Origin: Candidatus Poribacteria bacterium | GTDB lineage: Bacteria > Poribacteria > WGA-4E > WGA-3G | Reading direction: 5' to 3' | Length of the DNA: 57,274 nt | NCBI GenBank assembly: GCA_009841255.1 | Contig: VXMD01000064.1 | Coordinates: 1-57,274 of the forward strand | Shown here: in pieces, positions 52,068 to 57,274 of the stretch | Numbering within the stretch: the stretch's first letter is position 1 | Layout: each line of letters begins with the position of its first letter | Translations under genes and position numbers: made by a program | Notes under the pieces: model-generated | Database searches by the model: none | Seen by the model: the letters and a program-made list of their open reading frames with translations, nothing else | Told to the model about the DNA's origin: nothing

Positions 52068-53261
52068 TCAGGCGGAGCAACATCGGCCTTCTAAGCGAAT
52101 TCCGACGGGCGATGCCATAGTCGCCGCTACTGGGGTGCCTAAACACCCAAGATACTTTTGTCTTATATTAATCGCACCAACGCCATCGCGGTGCCATTCA
52201 AACCCACACTTGCATTTGTAGTTACGCTTTTGAGGCTTATTCCTCTTACCACAATTCAAACAAGTCTGTGAAGTATACGCCTCATTAATCACTTCCACTT
52301 TGATACCTAAAGCCTTAGCTTTATAGGTTATCAGTTGCGTGATTTTACCAAACGCCCACTGATGCAGCTTTTGATTTGATTTCTTACCGTAATCAATATC
52401 ATCGCGTATATGCGTTAAATCACCCAAAACAATAGTGCCAACGCCTCGCTCTTCGCAAAGCTTCACAAACTTTGTAGTATGTTTGTGGAGTCCATCGCGT
52501 ATCTGATTATCTATTTTCTTGATACGTTTCCATTTACGTCGCACCAAATGCCACCATCGATGAGAATGACGCTCACACCTATCAATTTTCTTGTTCATAG
52601 ACGCGATAACTTTGTTCCTCAACCGGTATAAACTTCTAATATACCGCCCATTGAAAATCTCAGTAATCACACCATCATGAGACACCATAGGATGCACCTC
52701 GCCAATGTCAACGCCAACAATACCCTCCGCTTCCGACTCCACACTCTCATCAATCTTGTAGACAAAATGTAACTCATACTGACCCCTGTTATACACAAGA
52801 TTGATGAGAGCAGGAGCATTCTTTGTATCAAACTTTTCCGGCAAATTCACTACCAAAGACTTACCACGCCTGCCATTAGACAAGACAACCTGCTTACCAA
52901 ACAAACCCTCTTTGAAACGAATCGCCGACTTCTTCCAAGTGGTTGTTTGAAAGCGTTTCTCTTTATGCGGCGGCCTGGCGGTTTTATCGCCATTGCGACG
53001 CAACACCCGAAAACCATACCAATTCTTGAAATATCGCGAACGCACCTCTTGAATACTTTGTGAATGTAGTGGTTGAGACTTACTCAACTGCTTATCCATC
53101 CACAATTCACACGCCTTGGCACAAGGAAAGTAACCCCACGAACCATGCATATAGCACCAGACCTCCTGCAACGCCAAACACTCACCCCATACAGACGCTG
53201 AGGCAGAATTCAAAACATCCAAGTGTTCACTATACGGTATCTTGAGCTTGTAGGTTCGCAT
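52068..53261 (-). CDS. tnpB: TnpB-family RNA-guided nuclease (IS605 OrfB)
   Basis: 397 residues. RuvC-I Asp in V-G-V-D-I-G-E. The RuvC-II position reads I-V-L-G-D-L-T rather than I-x-x-E-D-L, so the usual catalytic Glu is Gly. Zinc ribbon is C-L-N-C...C-K-C; RuvC-III Asp in H-R-D-G-V-G-A-I-N-I. Basic N-terminal wedge/REC part. TnpB uses an element-derived RNA to cut DNA and favour IS retention. Variants with relocated RuvC-II acidic residues are known, so activity is not ruled out. Confidence 0.92.
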   Translation of the reverse strand: MRTYKLKIPYSEHLDVLNSASASVWGECLALQEVWCYMHGSWGYFPCAKACELWMDKQLSKSQPLHSQSIQEVRSRYFKNWYGFRVLRRNGDKTARPPHKEKRFQTTTWKKSAIRFKEGLFGKQVVLSNGRRGKSLVVNLPEKFDTKNAPALINLVYNRGQYELHFVYKIDESVESEAEGIVGVDIGEVHPMVSHDGVITEIFNGRYIRSLYRLRNKVIASMNKKIDRCERHSHRWWHLVRRKWKRIKKIDNQIRDGLHKHTTKFVKLCEERGVGTIVLGDLTHIRDDIDYGKKSNQKLHQWAFGKITQLITYKAKALGIKVEVINEAYTSQTCLNCGKRNKPQKRNYKCKCGFEWHRDGVGAINIRQKYLGCLGTPVAATMASPVGIRLEGRCCSA

Positions 53262-53360
53262 GGCTAACTCCTTTTTGCATGGTACCCGACATCACTCGGC
53301 GGAGGTAGAGACTGCCCTGTGGCAGGGCAGATGATGTTCTCTACCAGCCATGCACTGAAC

Positions 53361-53389
53361 AGCATATCAGAAAAACAAAAATCTGTCAA
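53361..53389 (-). promoter_or_regulatory. Sigma70 promoter of tnpB
   Basis: Minus strand TTGACA, 17 nt, TATGCT. Its -35 lies in the left arm of the inverted repeat 53378-53416. Confidence 0.7.
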
Positions 53390-53404
53390 GCAAACATTTT
53401 TTAC

Positions 53405-53433
53405 TTGACAGATTTTGAGTAATCCTGTAAAAT
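53405..53433 (+). promoter_or_regulatory. Second, outward-facing sigma70 promoter at the IS left end
   Basis: TTGACA, 17 nt, TAAAAT on the + strand. Its -35 is in the right arm of the same inverted repeat, so it reads away from the IS into the 3' end of the 53466 gene (antisense). Confidence 0.6.
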
Positions 53434-53465
53434 GAAATATCTCAACTGAAATAGCGGACGGTGCT

Positions 53466-53711
53466 TTAGCCCGGCTGGTTGAGATACCATTGAGCTTGGG
53501 TCAGGTTCATCATGGCTTTTCTCATATCAGAATTAAGTTTGTAGACGATTTCTGAATGCTTTTTAACAGCATGAATCATTTTCCTATGATAATCGGCAAT
53601 TCGCCGTTTCTGAACCTGATACGCTATCATCATTCTTTGAAGATCCTCGCTACTGATACCCTGTTGAAGGTCGCGGTAGTAGGCAACATTAGTGTGTAAA
53701 CGGGTAAACAT
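53466..53711 (-). CDS. Small helical protein of unknown function
   Basis: 81 residues from ATG 53711 (GGGAG 8 nt upstream). Mostly helix, with many Lys/His/Met (I-A-D-Y-H-R-K-M-I-H-A-V-K-K-H-S). No family recognised. An 8-bp inverted repeat, ATCTCAAC / GTTGAGAT, at 53440-53486 brackets its 3' end. Confidence 0.6.
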   Translation of the reverse strand: MFTRLHTNVAYYRDLQQGISSEDLQRMMIAYQVQKRRIADYHRKMIHAVKKHSEIVYKLNSDMRKAMMNLTQAQWYLNQPG

Positions 53712-53740
53712 TGGGAGTTCTCCCTTCTGCATGCTGATGC

Positions 53741-53775
53741 GAGAAAACAACGCTCCTGTTAAGCGTTGTTTTCTC
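53741..53775. terminator. Strong 14-bp hairpin upstream of the 81-residue gene
   Basis: GAGAAAACAACGCT - 7-nt loop - AGCGTTGTTTTCTC, perfect. It can terminate the 53852 transcript on the minus strand. It also lies in the leader of the 53711 gene, where it might attenuate expression. Confidence 0.65.
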
Positions 53776-53851
53776 TTTCTACACTAAAAGAATTCGGTAA
53801 TTACTATCCTTCCAGTATTATACCATGTCCGAACCTCAACCGCAAGGAAAT

Positions 53852-54085
53852 TCAACCGTTTACATACGAATCCCAGTCCCACACTGATTGATCGTTGGAA
53901 AGACTGGCTGCAATATCCCCGAGTGCTGGATATATCAGATCGCCATCTTCTGTGCAGAAATCTGTTCTCGTCCCATCAGGCGCAATCACATAGATTGTAG
54001 CATTATCGCCCTCATCTGCATCCGCATGAATCTCCTTGACGTGAGCAAGATTGATGATTATCTCAGGATATTTCACGATGAACAT
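53852..54085 (-). CDS. Small acidic protein of unknown function
   Basis: 77 residues; a strong AAAGGAGGTGAT precedes the ATG. Begins M-F-I-V-K-Y-P-E-I-I-I-N-L-A-H-V, ends W-D-W-D-S-Y-V-N-G. Probably a small beta/alpha domain of the kind found near toxins or phage-related loci; I do not recognise it. Confidence 0.7.
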   Translation of the reverse strand: MFIVKYPEIIINLAHVKEIHADADEGDNATIYVIAPDGTRTDFCTEDGDLIYPALGDIAASLSNDQSVWDWDSYVNG

Positions 54086-54116
54086 AATATCACCTCCTTT
54101 CCATAAGAATTAAAAA

Positions 54117-55406
54117 TTATTTTTGTTTCAATGCACCCCAAGTGGTTGTCTTTTTAATTTTTATCAGAGAGGGGGCAGCTGCTCCAGGATCCTTCATTTT
54201 TTTCAAAACTAATTCTAAATCCTTTTTATCTACGACACCATCCAAATTAACATCTGGTTTTATCGTACTATTTTTATCAGGATTTATGCCATAATTCGAG
54301 GCAACAACAATAAGATCTTGAGAGTCAACTTTACCATCTTGATTAACATCTTCTCTCAAATATAGAGCATCCAAATTGCCTTTGATAAATGGTATATTAT
54401 TGGGGACCAATTGTTTGTGAATTCTATAGTTACCATCGCGATCCATAGCTTTGACTATGAAATACTCGTGATGAGCTACAATGGGAGGCAAAGTAAATTC
54501 CTCATTGAACTTTTGAATGTGTATGCCAAATACATCCTTACCATGCTCAAATTGTTTATATGCGAATACTAAACCGTGTTGGCTTATAATTTGCACATAG
54601 TAAAGACTTACGGATTCAAATGAAAATTCAAATCCTATTTTGTTTTTCTCAAACCACGGTTGTGTTTCCATCTCGATAAAAGGCGCTCCCCCCACGCGAA
54701 AATCAATAGCACCGAGCGTAGGCTGAATGTTAAAATATTGGACGTAATCTAACCAATCAGTTTGCCAGGCATCCAGTTCTTTTGAATTAATATTCACATC
54801 GGAATTAAAACTCGCCATTAAATTGGACGATTCACCGTAATGACTCAATCCAAAAGCGTGTCCGAGTTCGTGTGCCACAACTATTGACAGTGCGCATTTT
54901 TCGTCTCGGACAACAACTGCTATACCGGAGTTAACACTCTCATATATAGTATCCTGATGGATATGTAACTTATCCGTAGCTACGCCGCAAATGTCCGAGT
55001 CAAACAAAGTAACTGGCGGATCCCCGAAGTCTGGATTCTCAAGGAACACAAGTATGACGTTATCGCCAGGCCATAAATGTTTTGGTATTTCATCGAGTAA
55101 ATCTGAATAGTGTTCATATCTTAAAGCATTAAATCTTCCATGCACTCTATGTATATGAATCTCATCGTTTTCGTCTTTCCCAACCTTAAAAGTTTTGGGA
55201 AATTTACCATGTCGTCTCATTTGTCTACGGAAAAACTCTTGAGCTTCCTTAATAGATGTATCTATATCCTCATCTATATTATCAGGTATTTCTGCGTCTG
55301 ACGGTACAAAGTGGACAACTTTTACGATTAAAGCCACTGCTTCAAATTGAATGTTCAGAGTGAATGTCAATCCGAGTATCAGAGTTAACAAAACTATATT
55401 TCTCAT
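54117..55406 (-). CDS. Exported matrixin-like zinc metalloprotease with dockerin-like repeats and TWG tail
   Basis: 429 residues. Signal peptide I-V-L-L-T-L-I-L-G-L-T-F-T-L. Catalytic zinc motif H-E-L-G-H-A-F-G-L-S-H followed by a Met-turn (N-L-M-A-S). C-terminal pair of calcium-binding loops (D-V-N-Q-D-G-K-V-D-S-Q-D and D-V-N-L-D-G-V-V-D-K-K-D) resembling dockerin type I. Ends T-T-T-W-G-A-L-K-Q-K. No cohesin is seen in the window, so the dockerin may simply be a calcium spacer. Confidence 0.9.
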   Translation of the reverse strand: MRNIVLLTLILGLTFTLNIQFEAVALIVKVVHFVPSDAEIPDNIDEDIDTSIKEAQEFFRRQMRRHGKFPKTFKVGKDENDEIHIHRVHGRFNALRYEHYSDLLDEIPKHLWPGDNVILVFLENPDFGDPPVTLFDSDICGVATDKLHIHQDTIYESVNSGIAVVVRDEKCALSIVVAHELGHAFGLSHYGESSNLMASFNSDVNINSKELDAWQTDWLDYVQYFNIQPTLGAIDFRVGGAPFIEMETQPWFEKNKIGFEFSFESVSLYYVQIISQHGLVFAYKQFEHGKDVFGIHIQKFNEEFTLPPIVAHHEYFIVKAMDRDGNYRIHKQLVPNNIPFIKGNLDALYLREDVNQDGKVDSQDLIVVASNYGINPDKNSTIKPDVNLDGVVDKKDLELVLKKMKDPGAAAPSLIKIKKTTTWGALKQK

Positions 55407-55458
55407 GATTAACTCCTCGCGTTAAACGCGCGTTAATGACGCGAATATTAAAAATTGT

Positions 55459-55487
55459 TTGACAATGATTAATTAATCGCGTATACT
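55459..55487 (+). promoter_or_regulatory. Near-consensus sigma70 promoter with internal palindrome, no gene downstream
   Basis: TTGACA, 17 nt, TATACT. GATTAATTAATC (55467-55478) lies between the boxes, a natural repressor site. The promoter points to the structured non-coding stretch. Confidence 0.7.
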
Positions 55488-55493
55488 TAAAAT

Positions 55494-55635
55494 GGAATGT
55501 GGTAGGAGGCCACAAAAAGCCTCCTACGCATTAAAAGTAAACCGATATGGCTACAAGCAAAAAAGTGCCATATTGAGAATCTGACTTGGGAGGTATCGGA
55601 TGGCAGTCCATGCCTCCCCCTTTTCTCAAGTGTAA
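55494..55635 (+). ncRNA. Candidate structured small RNA
   Basis: Starts ~7 nt after the -10. Hairpin 1: GTAGGAGGC / GCCTCCTAC (55502-55527). Hairpin 2: ATATGGC / GCCATAT (55545-55573). Hairpin 3: TTGAGAA, GGGAGG, ATGG against CCAT, CCTCCC, TTCTCAA (55573-55629), a nested stem that could act as terminator. No ORF of note. An IS-derived miniature element is the alternative. Confidence 0.5.
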
Positions 55636-55747
55636 TTATACCCTATCTAAAAAAGCATGTCAAATTAAAAATAGACGACTACATACAAAACGCAGTCGTC
55701 CAACTACTTCCTTAAAACTAACCCAGTCGCATGAACCACACCCTTAG

Positions 55748-55790
55748 CAGAGTCTACATCTCCAAGCTAAAGCATGGAGTTTTGACTCTG
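55748..55790. repeat. Solo IS200/IS605-like end hairpin
   Basis: CTCCAAGCTAAAGCATGGAG at 55760-55779 closely matches the IS right end at 52015-52034 (CTCCAATCTAAAGATTGGAG). CAGAGTC / GACTCTG flank it as an outer stem. Confidence 0.6.
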
Positions 55791-55880
55791 AAGATTTTTG
55801 ATAATTGAAAGAATCTCCTTTAAAATAGAAATGCCAACTAATTTATTTTCAGCATCATTATATGCATCTGTAATAAACAT
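55767..55880 (-). pseudogene. 5' fragment of a gene downstream of the methyltransferase, cut by the IS-like end
   Basis: ATG 55880 has a good AAGGAG 11 nt before it, overlapping the methyltransferase stop. The frame reads F-I-T-D-A-Y-N-D-A-E-N-K-L-V-G-I-S-I-L-K-E and stops (TAG) exactly inside the IS-like hairpin at 55767. Good start signals with an abrupt stop suggest truncation. As the next gene after a DNA methyltransferase it could once have been a restriction partner; that is inference. Confidence 0.5.
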
Positions 55881-55888
55881 AGTAAATA

Positions 55889-57181
55889 TTACTCCTTATT
55901 CAGTCTTGAGATCAGATATTCTTGTCCACGGTCACCTTTAACCCTGTTACAATGACCGCAAAGGAGTTGGAGATTTTCAATATGATCCGTTCCGCCACTG
56001 GTTTCAGCAATAATATGGTCAAGCTCTAAATGTCGCATCTGAAAATGCTCACCACACCCATTGCAATATCCCTCTTGTTCCCCATATAACCGTGTCTTGT
56101 TTTGAGGTGCGTTGTATCGGGGAATATCACCTAAATCTGTGCGTTTCGGAATATCTGTGCGTGCAATAATTTCCTGAAACAATCCCTGATCTGTTTTAAT
56201 ACGTTCAACAACCAATTCAGCGGCTTTTTCTGATATGTCAATACCTATCCAATCCCTTTGAAGTCTATCTGCTGCCACAAGTGTTGTGGCACACCCACAG
56301 AACGGATCAAACACCACGTCACTTTTGTTAGAAGACGCTTCGATGATTCTATTGAGTAGAGCAACGGGCTTTTGGGTTGGATAGCCAACCCTTTCTTTGG
56401 CTTGTGAGTTTATAGGGGGTATATCAATCCAAACATCTTGAACAGGGACACCCGGCATATCATCTAAAAATTGCTTTAATCTCGGTGTTCCATTGCGAGT
56501 GTAGTATAACTTACCAGATTTATGATATTCCTGCATAGTGGTAAACGGACACCGCCAAATTTTAGTAATGCCGTTCCATTCGTACTGATACCCACCGCCA
56601 CTTAAAGAGCCAGCGGTTAGGTCTCTGTCCAAAAATCTTTTACCATTTTCATCTGTATGCTTATACCTCTTGAGATACTCGTCAGAATAGGGTTGATATT
56701 GCTCATTAAGGGTGGGGGTATCACCTTTTGAATAGTAGAGTATAGTGTCATGAATACTCCCATAAATTGCAGAATCATTATGTGCTGCGGTTCGTTTCCA
56801 AACGACCTCATTCCGAAAGTTTCCCTTCCCAAACACCGCATCCATAACCAACTTGAGATAGTGACTCATTGTAGAGTCACAATGCAGGTAGATAGACCCT
56901 GTGTCTTTTAGAATACGCTTCATTTCCAGTAGCCGAGCAGCCATATAAATGAGATAGGATTTGTCGCTATTTGACATTGCAGCATGGATAACTCGGTTCA
57001 GAGCAGGATATTTGGTCTCAATTAGATCAAGCCAAGCGTTATCAACATCATCAAGCGTCCATGTATCTGTGAACTCAGCACCAGCCGCTTTAGAGCCAAT
57101 CGGTGCTGCGTAATTCGCATTGCTATTAAAGGGTGGGTCAAGGTAGATTAAATCTACGGATTCACCATTCATCCCACGCAT
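55889..57181 (-). CDS. DNA methyltransferase (beta-class, DPPF) fused to an HNH nuclease domain
   Basis: 430 residues as far as an ATG start allows. Catalytic motif D-L-I-Y-L-D-P-P-F-N-S-N; target-recognition region in the middle; SAM motif V-F-D-P-F-C-G-C-A-T-T-L-V-A-A. The C-terminal ~65 residues form an HNH domain: C-x-x-C, L-E-L-D-H-I-I-A, N-L-Q-L-L-C-G-H-C-N. The conserved N-terminal phrase I-F-T-G-D-N-L-P-I is encoded upstream of ATG 57181 without an ATG; an ATT at 57223 or a frameshift near 57235 are options. Product probably N6-adenine or N4-cytosine methylation. Confidence 0.9.
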   Translation of the reverse strand: MRGMNGESVDLIYLDPPFNSNANYAAPIGSKAAGAEFTDTWTLDDVDNAWLDLIETKYPALNRVIHAAMSNSDKSYLIYMAARLLEMKRILKDTGSIYLHCDSTMSHYLKLVMDAVFGKGNFRNEVVWKRTAAHNDSAIYGSIHDTILYYSKGDTPTLNEQYQPYSDEYLKRYKHTDENGKRFLDRDLTAGSLSGGGYQYEWNGITKIWRCPFTTMQEYHKSGKLYYTRNGTPRLKQFLDDMPGVPVQDVWIDIPPINSQAKERVGYPTQKPVALLNRIIEASSNKSDVVFDPFCGCATTLVAADRLQRDWIGIDISEKAAELVVERIKTDQGLFQEIIARTDIPKRTDLGDIPRYNAPQNKTRLYGEQEGYCNGCGEHFQMRHLELDHIIAETSGGTDHIENLQLLCGHCNRVKGDRGQEYLISRLNKE

Positions 57182-57274
57182 TATAGGCAGATTATCACCC
57201 GTAAATATCGTTTTGGGCTTAATATAGTGGATTCATTAATTACTTATACATCTGTATAATATCTTCAAGAGCTT

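Larger units (their letters stand above)
52013..53420 (-). mobile_element. IS200/IS605-type element carrying only tnpB
   Basis: One gene flanked by structured ends, with no tnpA. Right end: perfect hairpin CTCCAATCTAAAGATTGGAG at 52015-52034. Left end: hairpin CTGCCCTG-TGG-CAGGGCAG at 53308-53326 and the 13-bp inverted repeat at 53378-53416. The guide (omega) RNA expected at the tnpB 3' end would run from within the gene to about 52015; exact ends are not determined. Confidence 0.75.
55407..55766. other. Intergenic region between the metalloprotease and the methyltransferase locus
   Basis: Contains the near-palindrome TAAACGCGCGTTAA (55428-55441), the 12-bp perfect palindrome GATTAATTAATC inside a consensus promoter, and a run of hairpins. 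No protein-coding frame is credible. Confidence 0.6.

Overview
The window reads as one contig of a Gram-negative-type bacterium: lipoproteins, a probable outer-membrane beta-rich protein, Sec signal peptides, menaquinone made by the futalosine route (mqnA/mqnE), and many secreted beta-propeller, LamG and dockerin-like proteins. A membrane-anchored ECF sigma factor, scattered short repeats and a shared C-terminal TWG tail on exported proteins remind me most of Candidatus Poribacteria or a related PVC/FCB-fringe lineage. That placement is inference; no rRNA is present.

Layout. 1-7.2 kb: core housekeeping on the + strand (large-type SRP RNA, dnaX, ybaB/ebfC, recR, an M28 peptidase/cyclotransferase, mnmG, rsmG). 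7.2-12.9 kb: a partner-switching signalling module (two STAS proteins, a membrane histidine kinase, a receiver-PP2C phosphatase and a duplicated RsbW-like kinase). 13-22.4 kb: an AccD-like relic, galactokinase, ROK kinase, a lipoprotein, an NHL lipoprotein and a 1,263-residue envelope protein. This half is riddled with a short dispersed repeat (family A) that sits before start codons and, in several genes, in frame inside the protein.

22.4-34 kb, minus strand: the most interesting block. Two tandem paralogous genes each contain an in-frame TGA at the same site. It is flanked by conserved protein sequence and followed 17 nt later by an almost identical 5-bp stem with a six-base loop. I read them as two exported selenoproteins with a Cys-Sec pair at the head of a thioredoxin-like segment. 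Their C-terminal ~110-residue domain is also the extracytoplasmic domain of the adjacent membrane-anchored ECF sigma factor. Three genes here (both selenoproteins and a LamG protein) share an ECF-type promoter (GGCAACC, exactly 17 bp, CGTCA). Together this suggests a self-contained envelope redox or sensing regulon: sigma factor, selenoproteins and exported partners.

34-51.7 kb: GH32 fructosidase, A-type Fe-S carrier and a cysteine-poor IscU-like protein, Fur-family repressor, mqnA/mqnE, TIM-barrel isomerase, SAM hydroxide adenosyltransferase, trpS, a 14-repeat WD40 protein with dockerin and FlgD-like C-terminus, LamG protein, RRM protein behind a ~350-nt leader, polA and a thioredoxin-reductase-like flavoprotein. 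51.7-57.3 kb: a mobile end with an IS200/IS605-type TnpB element, truncated gene fragments, small genes, a matrixin-like metalloprotease, a promoter-driven structured non-coding region, and a methyltransferase-HNH fusion.

Six secreted proteins (28.1, 31.9, 33.0, 36.8, 45.9 and 54.1 kb) end in the same tail, approximately T-T-W-G-x-[IL]-K, a candidate new sorting or anchoring signal. I found no tRNA, rRNA or CRISPR array.
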